Positions 1 to 8,142 of a DNA stretch of 22,296 bases are shown here, in pieces. Every line of letters starts with the position of its first letter. Position 1 is the stretch's first letter. The position numbers were made by a program, and so were the translations under genes. The stretch is from assembly GCA_050743365.1 (NCBI GenBank), contig JBOGFI010000168.1:1-22296 (forward strand). Direction: 5' to 3'. The notes under the pieces are model-generated. The model did no database searches and had not been told where the DNA came from. It saw nothing but the letters and a program-made list of their open reading frames with translations. The stretch comes from JBOGFI01 sp050743365 (lineage in GTDB: Bacteria > Actinomycetota > Acidimicrobiia > IMCC26256 > JACDBD01).

Positions 1-693
1 GGCCGCCCCCGGCCCCACGACGTTGAGGGGCCCGTCGTAGCCGAGCGCCAGCGCCGCCACCATGGCCCGGGCCGCGTCCTCCTGCTGGAGCAGCGAGAAC
101 GCCGGGTCTGCCAGCGCCGGCACGGGAACCGCCGGCAGCCGGAGCAGCCGGCCCAGCGGGCTGGGCACGTGCGACCCGACCACCGGGGCCAGGCGGAGCG
201 CGGCCACGGGAACGCCCCGGTGCCGCCCGAGGCCGACCGCCATCGTCTCGACGTCGAGACAGCTGCGCCCGTAGGGAGTGGTGGGGGCGGGAGTCGCGTC
301 CTCGTCGGGCACGAGCGGGTGCTGGCGGCCGCGGCCGTAGACCTCGAGCCCGCTCCGCACAACCACGCGTTCGAGCTTGCCGGCGCGGGCGGCGGCACCG
401 AGGGCCGCCACCGTGCTCGCCTCCGTGAGCGCTTCCGCCTCCCGCGGACCGACACGCGAGTCGGGCTCGTAGACCCCGTAGTGCGCGACCGCGGTGGGCG
501 CGAGCTCGGTCACGAAGTCGACGAGCCGGTCCCGGTCACGGGGGTCGATGCGGTGGAACTCGCTGCGCCGCAGCCGGCGCCGGGGCGGGACGATGTCGAC
601 GCCCACAATCTCGGCGACATCGGCGCGCTCCTCGAGGAGCTGGGCCATCCGCGTGCCCAGCTCGCCCCCCATGCCGGTCAGCAGGACGCGCAT
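1..693 (-). CDS. NAD-dependent epimerase/dehydratase-like SDR protein (partial, C-terminus off window)
   Basis: The reading frame opens with ATG at 693 and stays open to the window edge, so the C-terminus is missing. The N-terminus is a Rossmann strand with a TGMGGELG motif (GxxGxxG, residues about 6-13), as in extended short-chain dehydrogenases that act on nucleotide sugars. A serine-containing strand (VVVRSGLEVYG) follows, and then the position where the family has YxxxK. Here it reads YGRSC, so the usual catalytic lysine is absent. The ATG is preceded by purine-rich GGAG and AAGG stretches. It lies 28 bp downstream of the lysS stop and is probably co-transcribed with it. The fold is well supported. 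The substrate is unknown, and the missing lysine makes a classical epimerase reaction doubtful. Confidence 0.75.
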   Translation of the reverse strand, partial: MRVLLTGMGGELGTRMAQLLEERADVAEIVGVDIVPPRRRLRRSEFHRIDPRDRDRLVDFVTELAPTAVAHYGVYEPDSRVGPREAEALTEASTVAALGAAARAGKLERVVVRSGLEVYGRGRQHPLVPDEDATPAPTTPYGRSCLDVETMAVGLGRHRGVPVAALRLAPVVGSHVPSPLGRLLRLPAVPVPALADPAFSLLQQEDAARAMVAALALGYDGPLNVVGPGAA

Positions 694-721
694 GCCTTGT
701 CGCTCCGCTCACTGGTCATGG

Positions 722-2209
722 TCATCCGGAAGCTAAATCGGCTTCGGGTCGAAGATGTGGGAACAGGATGACCTCCCGGATCGACGAGACGCCCGCGAGC
801 AGCATGGCGAGGCGGTCGATGCCGACACCCAGCCCGCCGCAGGGCGGGAGACCGTACTCGAGGGCGCGGAGGTAGTCGTCGTCGACGCCGTGCGCCTCGA
901 GGTCGCCCTTGGCCGCGAGCCGGGCCTGGGCCTCGAACCGAGCCCGCTGATCGACCGGGTCGTTGAGCTCGCTGAAGGCGTTCCCGATCTCGCGCCCGAG
1001 CACGACGGGCTCGAAGCGCTCGACCAGCGCGGGATCGTCGCGATGCACGCGTGCCAGCGGGGAGACGTCGCGGGGGAAGTCGAGCACGAACGTCGGGCCC
1101 ACGATGTTTGCCTCGGTCGTCTTCTCGTAGATCTCGAGGACGAGCTTCCCCGGGTCCCACCCCTTCTCGCGAGCGATGCCGAGGTCGTCGCAGATCTTCT
1201 CGATCTCGTCGACGGGCATGGCCGGGTGGACATCGACGCCGGCGTGCTCACGGACGAGGTCGAGCATCGTGCGGCGCTCCCAGGGCGGCGTCAGGTCCAC
1301 CGCCCGGCCGTCGACCTCGGCCGTCGCGGTCCCGACGGCCTCGAGGGCGGCGTGGGCGACGAGGTCCTCGGTGAGCGTCATCATGTCGGTGTAGTCGACG
1401 AACGCCTCGTAGAGCTCGAGCATCGTGAACTCGGGCTGGTTCTTCGTGGAGAGGCCCTCGTTGCGGAACACGCGCCCGATCTCGAACACCTTCTCGAACC
1501 CGCCGACCAGGAGGCGCTTGAGGGGCAGCTCGAGCGCGATCCGCAGGTAGAGGTCGAGGTCGAGGGCGTTGTGGTGGGTGACGAACGGGCGCGCCGCGGC
1601 CCCGCCGGGTACGCCGTGCATCACCGGCGTCTCCACCTCGACGAAGCCCCGGTCGACGAGGAAGCGGCGAATGGCGGCGATGGCGGCGAAGCGGACGTCG
1701 AAGACGCGGCGGGCGTCGTCGTTGGCGATCAGGTCGACGTAGCGCTGCCGGAAACGGGTGTCGATATCGGCCAGGCCGTGCCACTTGTCGGGAAGGGGCC
1801 GCAGCGCCTTGGAAAGGAGTGCAAACGCGGTGACCTTCAGCGAGAGCTCGCCCCGCCGGGTCTTGAGCGGCGCACCCTCGACGCCGACCCAGTCGCCCAG
1901 GTCGAGCTGGTCGAACTCCGTGTGTCCCGCCTCGCCCAGCCCGTCGTCCGACACGAACAGCTGCACCGTGCCGGTCCCGTCGCGCATGGTCGCGAACGTG
2001 AGCTTCCCCTGACGACGGATCAGCAGCAGCCGGCCCGCGACCCGCTCGGTCGCGTCGAGCTCGGTGCCGGCCTGGAGCTGCGGGTCGTAACGACCGCGGA
2101 AGGCGGCGAGCGTCGTCGTGCGGTCGAAGCGAACCGGGTACGGGTCGCGCCCCGCGGCCCGCAGCGCCTCGACCTTGTGGAGACGGCGGGCTCGCTCGTC
2201 CTCTGGCAT
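722..2209 (-). CDS. lysS: Lysine--tRNA ligase (class II)
   Basis: This 495-residue protein has the usual length of LysRS and charges tRNA-Lys with lysine in the cytosol. An N-terminal OB-fold anticodon-binding domain covers about residues 56-130. The class II catalytic core follows: motif 1 around 187-200 (GFVEVETPVM), motif 2 around 241-266 (VFEIGRVFRNEG followed by NQPEFTMLE), and motif 3 from about 458 (GLGVGIDRLAMLL), ending with the typical LFPHLRP. The ATG at 2209 shares one base with the coaX stop (TGATG), so translation is probably coupled. The open frame continues far upstream antisense-like through coaX, but family length and the overlap fix this start. In mycobacteria lysS also lies next to coaX and the pan genes. 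Confidence 0.97.
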   Translation of the reverse strand: MPEDERARRLHKVEALRAAGRDPYPVRFDRTTTLAAFRGRYDPQLQAGTELDATERVAGRLLLIRRQGKLTFATMRDGTGTVQLFVSDDGLGEAGHTEFDQLDLGDWVGVEGAPLKTRRGELSLKVTAFALLSKALRPLPDKWHGLADIDTRFRQRYVDLIANDDARRVFDVRFAAIAAIRRFLVDRGFVEVETPVMHGVPGGAAARPFVTHHNALDLDLYLRIALELPLKRLLVGGFEKVFEIGRVFRNEGLSTKNQPEFTMLELYEAFVDYTDMMTLTEDLVAHAALEAVGTATAEVDGRAVDLTPPWERRTMLDLVREHAGVDVHPAMPVDEIEKICDDLGIAREKGWDPGKLVLEIYEKTTEANIVGPTFVLDFPRDVSPLARVHRDDPALVERFEPVVLGREIGNAFSELNDPVDQRARFEAQARLAAKGDLEAHGVDDDYLRALEYGLPPCGGLGVGIDRLAMLLAGVSSIREVILFPHLRPEADLASG

Positions 2210-2973
2210 CACTGGTTCCGCTCGAAGACGATGCGCAGCCCGTGCAGCGTGAGCCACGGCTCGTGGTGCTGGATGGTGCGCGAGAACTCCATGATGAGCT
2301 CGGCCAGCCCCCCGGTGGCAACGACGCTGCAGTGGCCCAGCTCGGCTCGGAAGCGCTCGACGAGCGAGTCGACCTGGCCCGAGAACCCGTACACCGCGCC
2401 CGACTGGATCGATTCGATGGTCGACTTGCCGATGACGTTCTTGGGCGGCACCAGCTCGACGCGCCGCAGCAGGGCCGCCCGGGCGAACAGGGCGTCCATG
2501 GCGATCTCGATGCCCGGGAAGATCGCACCGCCCAGGTACTCGCCCTTCTCGCTCACGGCGTCGACCGTGTTGGCGGTGCCGAAGTCGACGATGATCGACG
2601 GCCCGCCGTAGAGGTCGTAGGCACCCACCGCGTTGGCAATGCGGTCGGCGCCGACCTCCTTGGGGTTGTCGTAGAGGATCGGCATCCCGGTGCGCACGCC
2701 CGGCTCGATCACGAGCGGCTCGAGGCCGATGTAGCGCTCTGTCATCTCCCGCAGCGCGGCGGTGACGGGCGGAACACCCGAGGCGATGGCCACACCCGAC
2801 ACCTGGGCGTCGAACGAGAAGCCATGGAAGCCGAGGAACTGGTGGATCGCGAGCGCGAGCTCGTCGGAGGTCCGCTCGGCGAGCGACGCGATGCGCCAGT
2901 GGTCGGCCAGCTCCTTGCCGTCGAACAGCCCGATGACGGTCTGGGTGTTCCCGGCGTCGATGGCTAGGAGCAC
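2209..2973 (-). CDS. coaX: Type III pantothenate kinase
   Basis: This 254-residue protein catalyses ATP-dependent phosphorylation of pantothenate, the first step of coenzyme A synthesis. It shows the ASKHA phosphate-binding signature at the N-terminus (AIDAGNTQTVIGLF), the GADRIANAVGAY catalytic segment, the second nucleotide-binding motif VDFGTANTVDAV and the GGAIFPG loop. All are characteristic of CoaX rather than of CoaA or PanK2. The start is GTG at 2973 with a GGGAG ribosome-binding site six bases upstream. It begins 3 bp after the nadC stop and overlaps lysS by one base. It lies in the same cluster as panC and panD, which make its substrate, so pantothenate synthesis and activation are encoded together. 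Confidence 0.97.
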   Translation of the reverse strand: MLLAIDAGNTQTVIGLFDGKELADHWRIASLAERTSDELALAIHQFLGFHGFSFDAQVSGVAIASGVPPVTAALREMTERYIGLEPLVIEPGVRTGMPILYDNPKEVGADRIANAVGAYDLYGGPSIIVDFGTANTVDAVSEKGEYLGGAIFPGIEIAMDALFARAALLRRVELVPPKNVIGKSTIESIQSGAVYGFSGQVDSLVERFRAELGHCSVVATGGLAELIMEFSRTIQHHEPWLTLHGLRIVFERNQ

Positions 2974-2976
2974 GAG

Positions 2977-3819
2977 CTACTCCCAATCGAGGGCGAGGTC
3001 GAGGATGGGGGCCGAGTGGGTGATGGCGCCGATCGAGACGTAGTCGGCGCCGGCCTCGGCGTAGGCACGGACGGTGTCGAGCTGGACGCCGCCCGACACC
3101 TCGACCGGGATCGCGCCGCCGAGCACCGCCACCGCCTCGATCACCCGGGCCGGCGTCATGTTGTCGAGGAGCACGAGGTCGGGACCGGCCGCCTTGGCCT
3201 CGGCGACCTGCTCGAGCGTGTCGCACTCGACCTCGACGACACGGCCCGGCCAGCGGTCGCGCGCCCGCTCGACCGATTCGCGCAGCGGAAGGTGGGCGAG
3301 GTGGTTGTCCTTGACGAGCACCGCGTCGGACAGGCAGTCGCGGTGGTTGCGGCCCCCGCCGGCCCGCACCGCGGCCTTCTCGAGGGCCCGCAGGCCCGGC
3401 AGGGTCTTGCGCGTGTCGCGGATGCGGGCGCCCGTCCCGACGACGGCATCAACGAAGCGGCGGGTGAGCGTGGCGACCCCCGAGCAATGGCACAGCAGGT
3501 TGAGAGCGCTGCGCTCGGCCGCGAGGATCGAGCGCACATTGCCCGCCACGCGGCCGAGCTCGCTGCCCCCGTCGACCGCGTCGCCATCGGCGACGGCCCA
3601 GTCGACGGTCACGGCCGGGTCCACCTGGCGGAACACCTCCGTGGCGGCCGCGGTGCCGGCGATCACCCCGGCGCGACGGGCGACGAACCGGCCGGCGCCG
3701 CGCGCGTCCTCGGGCACGACCGCGATCGAGGTGACGTCGCCGAGCGCACCGAGGTCCTCCTCCAGGGCGCGCCGGACGACCTCGCGAACCGCGGTGGCCG
3801 GCGGGTCGAAGTCGCTCAT
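2977..3819 (-). CDS. nadC: Nicotinate-nucleotide pyrophosphorylase (carboxylating), quinolinate phosphoribosyltransferase
   Basis: This 280-residue enzyme converts quinolinate and PRPP to nicotinate mononucleotide, CO2 and pyrophosphate in de novo NAD synthesis. Family motifs are complete: EEDLGALGDVTS near the N-terminus, RDTRKTLPGLRALEKAAV, the GGGRNHR segment, VKDNH, DNMTP, EVSGG and the C-terminal YVSIGAITHSAP. The basic residues that bind quinolinate and PRPP (in the RDTRKT, GGGRNHR and KDNH motifs) are all present. The ATG at 3819 overlaps the nadB stop by four bases (ATGA), so the two are translationally coupled. No nadA (quinolinate synthase) is seen in the window, although it often accompanies nadB and nadC. 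Confidence 0.97.
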   Translation of the reverse strand: MSDFDPPATAVREVVRRALEEDLGALGDVTSIAVVPEDARGAGRFVARRAGVIAGTAAATEVFRQVDPAVTVDWAVADGDAVDGGSELGRVAGNVRSILAAERSALNLLCHCSGVATLTRRFVDAVVGTGARIRDTRKTLPGLRALEKAAVRAGGGRNHRDCLSDAVLVKDNHLAHLPLRESVERARDRWPGRVVEVECDTLEQVAEAKAAGPDLVLLDNMTPARVIEAVAVLGGAIPVEVSGGVQLDTVRAYAEAGADYVSIGAITHSAPILDLALDWE

Positions 3820-5399
3820 CGCGCCGGCTCCCGGGCGGTGGCTGGCAGGGGTACGAATGCGGGCTCGTCACCGGCGGCGAACACGAACCGGCCCAGGTGC
3901 GCGCTCGAACGCTCGGGGAAGTCGAGACGCGTGTGCGTGCCGCGCGACTCCCGGCGGGCGATCGCGGCGGCGACGAGTGCGGAGCCGACGGTGAGGAGGT
4001 TCCGCACCTCCGGCGACGAAGCCGCGTGGAGCTCGGCCAGCGCGCCGGCAGCCCGGGCGAGGCTGGACCCGTCGCGCAGCACGCCGGCGTCCCGCGTCAT
4101 GACGTGCTGGATGCCGGCGCGGGTCGTCGTGCCGGGGGCGAAGTCGGCCGCGGGCGCGTGCGCGGGGGCGGCGACACCCCGCAGGACACCGGTCTCGTCG
4201 GGGCCGTCCTTTCCGCGTGTGATCGCGTCGACGGTGCGCCGGGCGAACACGAGGCCGTCGAGCAGCGAGTTGGAGGCCAGCCGGTTGGCGCCGTGCACGC
4301 CCGAGCACGCCGACTCGCCGCACGCCCACAGGCCCGGGAGCGTCGAGGCGCCGTCGAGATCGGTGCACACGCCGCCCGAGAGGTAGTGCGCCGCGGGCGC
4401 GACCGGCAGCCAGTCGCGCGTCGGGTCGAGCCCGACCTCGTGGCACGCGTTCCAGATCGTCGGGAAGCGGGTGGGGAACCCGGTGATCGAGGTGGCGTCC
4501 AGCCACAGGTGGTCGAGTCCACGTTCGTTGAGCCGCCGGGCGATAGCCCGAGCAACAATGTCGCGAGGCGCGAGGTCTGCGAGTGGGTGCTCACCGGCCA
4601 TGAAGGCGACACCGCGCTCGTCGCGGAGCACCGCCCCTTCTCCCCGCAGCGCCTCGGAGAGCAAGGGGCGCGGCATCGACGGGTGGTGCAGCGCCGTCGG
4701 GTGAAACTGCATGAACTCCACGTCGGCCACCGCCACCCCCGCCCGCAGTGCCATCGCGATGCCGTCACCGGTCGACAGCGCCGGGTTGGTGGTGACGGCG
4801 AAGCACTGCCCCGCCCCGCCGGTGGCGAGGATCGTCTGGCGGGCGTGCACGTCGAAGGTCGCGCCGGTGGGGTCGACGGCCCGCACGCCCACGGCTCGCC
4901 CGTCCTTCACCAGCAGGTCGACGGCGAGCCAGCCCTCCCGCACCTCGGCGGCGGTCGCCCGTACCGCCGCCGCCAGCGACCGCTCGATCTCGGCGCCGGT
5001 GGCGTCACCCCCGGCGTGCACGACCCGCGCCACCGAATGGCCGCCCTCGCGTGCGAGCGCCAGGCCCGCCGCCTCCCCGTCGCCGGTGCGGTCGAACTCG
5101 GCCCCCGTCGCCATGAGCTCGCGGACGCGGTCGGGGCCCTCGGTCACGAGCACACGCACGGCGTCGGCGTCGCAGAGGCCGGCGCCGGCGGCGAGCGTGT
5201 CGGAGAGGTGCAGCTCGGGGGAATCGTCGCCGTCGAACAGCGCCGCGGCGACCCCGCCCTGCGCGTAGCGAGTCGCCGAGTGCGCGAGTTCGCCCTTCGT
5301 GAGCACCACGACCGATTGGCCGGCGCCGGCGCCGTGCACCGCCGCCGACAGCCCGGCGACGCCGCTGCCGAGCACCAGCACGTCGAAACCCGGGGCCAT
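3816..5399 (-). CDS. nadB: L-aspartate oxidase
   Basis: This 527-residue flavoprotein oxidises L-aspartate to iminoaspartate, the first step of bacterial NAD synthesis. The N-terminal FAD-binding dinucleotide motif is GSGVAGLSAAV (about residues 11-21). The family signature HSATRYAQGGVAAA follows, then EFMQFHPTAL in the capping and active-site region and HGANRLASNSLLDGLVFARR near the C-terminal part of the flavin domain. The helical C-terminal domain is present but short. These motifs separate it from succinate dehydrogenase/fumarate reductase flavoproteins only in part. The direct coupling to nadC and the lack of sdh partners favour NadB. The start is ATG at 5399 with a modest AGG upstream, 29 bp after the panD stop. 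Confidence 0.95.
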   Translation of the reverse strand: MAPGFDVLVLGSGVAGLSAAVHGAGAGQSVVVLTKGELAHSATRYAQGGVAAALFDGDDSPELHLSDTLAAGAGLCDADAVRVLVTEGPDRVRELMATGAEFDRTGDGEAAGLALAREGGHSVARVVHAGGDATGAEIERSLAAAVRATAAEVREGWLAVDLLVKDGRAVGVRAVDPTGATFDVHARQTILATGGAGQCFAVTTNPALSTGDGIAMALRAGVAVADVEFMQFHPTALHHPSMPRPLLSEALRGEGAVLRDERGVAFMAGEHPLADLAPRDIVARAIARRLNERGLDHLWLDATSITGFPTRFPTIWNACHEVGLDPTRDWLPVAPAAHYLSGGVCTDLDGASTLPGLWACGESACSGVHGANRLASNSLLDGLVFARRTVDAITRGKDGPDETGVLRGVAAPAHAPAADFAPGTTTRAGIQHVMTRDAGVLRDGSSLARAAGALAELHAASSPEVRNLLTVGSALVAAAIARRESRGTHTRLDFPERSSAHLGRFVFAAGDEPAFVPLPATAREPAR

Positions 5400-5428
5400 C
5401 GATTCAGCCTACCGATCGGTCGCTTCGG

Positions 5429-5818
5429 CTACGGGGCCAGTTCGTGCAGCTCGCGGTCGAGAGCCTGGAACTCCTCGTCGGTGGGCCAGTTGCGCGGGTC
5501 GACGTGCACGATTTTCGGTGCGTACGACTCGAGCTCGCGCTCGTCGTACTGCGCGTAGCTGATGACGATCACGCGGTCGCCGGTGTGCACGAGGCGCGCC
5601 GCGGCGCCGTTGAGCACCACGTCGCCAGGGGCGCCCCTCATCACGTAGGTCTCGAAGCGCGCGCCGTTGTCGATGTCGAGCACGTGCACCTGCTCGTGCT
5701 CGAGGAGATCCGCCAACCCCATGAGACGGGGGCAGAGCGTGATCGAACCGACGTAGTCGACGTCGGCCCCCGTCACGGTGGCGCGGTGGATCTTCGACTT
5801 CATCATCGTGCGCTGCAT
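5429..5818 (-). CDS. panD: Aspartate 1-decarboxylase (pyruvoyl enzyme precursor)
   Basis: This 129-residue proenzyme makes beta-alanine from L-aspartate for pantothenate synthesis. The self-cleavage site Gly24-Ser25 is present in the context DYVGSI at exactly the position found in the E. coli enzyme; Ser25 becomes the pyruvoyl cofactor. MKSKIHRATVTGAD at the N-terminus and VISYAQYDE near the C-terminus are family-typical. The ATG at 5818 lies inside the end of panC (16-base overlap) and has GGAG five bases upstream. Two further ATG codons follow at codons 5 and 6, but the numbering of the cleavage site supports the first. Together with panC it supplies both halves of the last pantothenate step. 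Confidence 0.97.
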   Translation of the reverse strand: MQRTMMKSKIHRATVTGADVDYVGSITLCPRLMGLADLLEHEQVHVLDIDNGARFETYVMRGAPGDVVLNGAAARLVHTGDRVIVISYAQYDERELESYAPKIVHVDPRNWPTDEEFQALDRELHELAP

Positions 5819-6726
5819 GCCGTCTCCATTGGCTCGCCTTCCTGGGTGATGACCCCGAGGTCGGCGACGACCTCGGCGCCCGTGATCGTGAGCGTGACGT
5901 TGTCGATGAGGCGGGCATCGCCGACACGGGCGGCCACGGCGACGAGGATCTCGCCGTCGAGCCGGTCGACCGGCTCGAGGTCGGCTCCCCGGCGCGCCTC
6001 GGCGTACTCGAGCACGACCCGCGCCTCGCCCGCCACCGTGGCCGCGACGAGCCTCGTGAGGGCCGCCGGGTCGCGCTCGCCTCCCACGACGGCGTCCGCG
6101 GCCGCCCGCAGCGACCGCGACAGCACGGTGGCGGCGCGCCGCTCGTCCGGGGACAGGTAGGCGTTACGACTCGACATCGCCAGCCCGTCCGCCTCGCGTA
6201 CCAGCGGGCAGCTCGCCACCTCGACCGGGAGGTTCAGGTCGGCGGTCATCCGCCTCACGACGGCCAGCTGCTGCGCGTCCTTGTTGCCGAAGTAGGCGGT
6301 GCACGGGCCCACGATCGAGAAGAGCTTCGCGACCACGGTCGTGACCCCGTCGAAGTGCGCGGGGCGGGCGGAGCCGCACAGACCGGCGGTCAGGTCGTCG
6401 ACGTGCACGCTGGTCTTCGTGGGCTCCGGGTACATCTCGGCTGCGCTCGGGGCGAACAGGACGTCGACGCCGGAGGCGACGGCGACGGCGGCGTCGCCGT
6501 CCGGGTCGCGCGGGTACCCGGCGAGGTCCTCGTTGGCGCCGAACTGGAGCGGGTTCACGAAGATCGTGACGACCACCAGGTCGTGGGCGGCGCGGGCGGC
6601 CCGCATCAGCGACCGGTGACCTTCGTGGAAGTAGCCCATCGTCGGCACGAGGCCGACGCTCCTGCCCGCATGGCGCGCCACCTCGCACGTCGTCCGCAGG
6701 TCGGCGATGCACTCCAGCGTGATCAC
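5803..6726 (-). CDS. panC: Pantothenate synthetase (pantoate--beta-alanine ligase)
   Basis: This 307-residue enzyme condenses pantoate and beta-alanine with ATP to give pantothenate. Class I nucleotidyl-transferase signatures are clear: PTMGYFHEGH (HIGH-like) near residue 28, FVNPLQF, the FGNKDAQQLAVVRRM segment and SSRNAYLSPDER (KMSKS-like). The length is slightly above the usual 280-290 residues, with a short C-terminal tail overlapping panD. The start is GTG at 6726, which overlaps the stop of the DUF2520 gene by four bases (GTGA). The same frame is open far upstream, but that part is antisense-like low-complexity sequence over the DUF2520 gene. The beta-alanine donor panD follows directly. 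The pantoate-forming genes panB and panE are not in the window. Confidence 0.97.
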   Translation of the reverse strand: MITLECIADLRTTCEVARHAGRSVGLVPTMGYFHEGHRSLMRAARAAHDLVVVTIFVNPLQFGANEDLAGYPRDPDGDAAVAVASGVDVLFAPSAAEMYPEPTKTSVHVDDLTAGLCGSARPAHFDGVTTVVAKLFSIVGPCTAYFGNKDAQQLAVVRRMTADLNLPVEVASCPLVREADGLAMSSRNAYLSPDERRAATVLSRSLRAAADAVVGGERDPAALTRLVAATVAGEARVVLEYAEARRGADLEPVDRLDGEILVAVAARVGDARLIDNVTLTITGAEVVADLGVITQEGEPMETACSAR

Positions 6727-7553
6727 GAGAGCGCGTCCTCGAGCTCCGAGCGCTCCTCGAGCGTCGCGAGCCGCAGCGCCTCCCGCGCCAGCGCCCGGTA
6801 CGCAGCTCGTTCGCCTTCGGGCAGGACGGCAAGGTGCGCGGCCACGGTTGCGCTGTCGCCACGCGCGACGGGCCCCGTGAGCGCGGCCGCGGGACCGAGG
6901 GCCGCCGCGTTCTCGATCGACGCCCGCGCCAGAGGAAGGAACGCGTCGAACGGGACGCCCGCGGCGCGGGCGAGACGCTCGACCTGGCCGAGCAGCGCGA
7001 CCAGGTGGTTCGAGGCCACGCAGGCGGCTGCGTGATAGCGCCCACGATCGACAGCGACGCGGAAGGGCCGCATCCCGAGCGTGCGCGCGAGCCGCTCCAC
7101 GAACGGAGGGCCGTCGACCGCGCACCACGACCCGGCCAGGCGCGCCCGGCCGAGCTCGCCCGATGGCAACGATTGGAGCGGGTGCAGCGACCCGACCTCG
7201 GCGTCGGGCCGCCCCAGCAGCAGGTCGTCGAACTCGTGCAGGGTGCGGGCACCGGAGAGGTGGACGACCCGCGTGCCGGGTCGTAGCGACGGCGCGAGGT
7301 CGCGCGCCGCGCCCGAGATGGCGGCATCGGGCGTCGCCACCACCACGAGCCGGGCGTCGCGCCCGGCCTGCTCGACCGGGACCGCAGCCGTTCGCAGCAC
7401 GGCGGCGGCGCGCCGGGTCGACCCGGCGTCGGGGGAGCGGCCCGCGACCGCGACCGCCGTCCAACCGCGCTCGACCAGCGCGAGCGAGAGCGCGGTCCCC
7501 GCCCGGCCGGGCCCGACGAGCGCGAAGGCGCGCGGTCGAACGCTGTCGTCCAT
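6723..7553 (-). CDS. Rossmann-like DUF2520 protein, possible ketopantoate reductase-type oxidoreductase
   Basis: This 276-residue protein has an N-terminal NAD(P)-binding Rossmann domain with GPGRAGTA at residues 14-21, and a C-terminal helical domain beginning around residue 130 (GSLHPLQSLPSG). This is the layout of the DUF2520 family, which is related to 6-phosphogluconate and ketopantoate reductases. The segment HAAACVASNHLVALLGQVERLA resembles the long helix that in those enzymes carries substrate residues. It has a four-base overlap with panC and sits in the same place as the mycobacterial homologue upstream of panC. Context suggests a role in pantoate supply, but that is inference; DUF2520 has no function I can name with certainty. 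The ATG at 7553 has GAAAGG a few bases upstream. Confidence 0.85.
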   Translation of the reverse strand: MDDSVRPRAFALVGPGRAGTALSLALVERGWTAVAVAGRSPDAGSTRRAAAVLRTAAVPVEQAGRDARLVVVATPDAAISGAARDLAPSLRPGTRVVHLSGARTLHEFDDLLLGRPDAEVGSLHPLQSLPSGELGRARLAGSWCAVDGPPFVERLARTLGMRPFRVAVDRGRYHAAACVASNHLVALLGQVERLARAAGVPFDAFLPLARASIENAAALGPAAALTGPVARGDSATVAAHLAVLPEGERAAYRALAREALRLATLEERSELEDALS

Positions 7554-7593
7554 CTTCCAACCTTTCGTTCCAGGCCCGTGGGCGGGTCCCGGA

Positions 7594-8142
7594 CTACTGA
7601 GTCGCTGGCGGCGTCAATGCTACTTCGACCCGGCGGACGCCACGCCAGCCCTGCCGGGGGCGAGCGGCCAGGGCGGGCTCGAGGTCGGCGAGGGGCGCCA
7701 GCACGAAGTGCCGCTCGAGCAGGCGGGGGTGGGGCACCACCAGGTCGGGCTCGTCGACGAGCTCGTGACCCACGATGAGCACGTCGACGTCGAGGGTCCG
7801 TGGCCCCCACCGTTCACGGCGCTCACGACCGGCCTCGACCTCGAGCCGGCGGGCGAGCTCGAGGAGCTCTCGCGCCGTGCGGTCGGTGTGCAGGGCAACC
7901 ACCGCGTTGAGGTAGTCGCCCTGGGAGGGCCCGCCGACCGGCTCCGTCTCGTACACGGGTGACACTGCCGCGACGGTGACGCCCGGCGCCGCCGCCAGGC
8001 CGTCGACCGCGTCCTGGAGGTGGGCGAGGCGATCGCCCACGTTGGAGCCCAGCCCCAGATACGCGCGCCGCGTCTCTCTTTCCCGCGCTCGGCCCTGCGG
8101 GCCGGTCGCCTCAGGCCGGGACTCGTCGGGGGTCGATCCCAT
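7594..8142 (-). CDS. folK: 2-amino-4-hydroxy-6-hydroxymethyldihydropteridine pyrophosphokinase (HPPK)
   Basis: This 182-residue enzyme transfers pyrophosphate from ATP to 6-hydroxymethyl-dihydropterin, giving the substrate of FolP. It has AYLGLGSNVGDR at residues 28-39, the pterin-binding VSPVYETEPVGGPSQGDYLNAVV, the catalytic RWGPRTLDVDVLIVG with its two aspartates, and VPHPRLLERHFVLAPLADL. The N-terminus carries a charged extension of about 26 residues before the core. No other in-frame start codon exists before the core, so the ATG at 8142 is the likely start. It overlaps the upstream small gene by 32 bases, with a GGAGGAG motif 13 bases upstream, a little far. The gap to the next gene is 40 bp. 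Confidence 0.96.
   Translation of the reverse strand: MGSTPDESRPEATGPQGRARERETRRAYLGLGSNVGDRLAHLQDAVDGLAAAPGVTVAAVSPVYETEPVGGPSQGDYLNAVVALHTDRTARELLELARRLEVEAGRERRERWGPRTLDVDVLIVGHELVDEPDLVVPHPRLLERHFVLAPLADLEPALAARPRQGWRGVRRVEVALTPPATQ

Noticed and set aside
755..2611. Long plus-strand open frame (618 codons) opposite lysS and coaX
   Set aside because: It is the antisense shadow of two strongly conserved genes in high-GC DNA; its translation is charged low-complexity sequence without any family motif.
3897..5558. 553-codon plus-strand open frame opposite nadB
   Set aside because: It is a mirror of the nadB codon pattern with no domain or ribosome-binding site.
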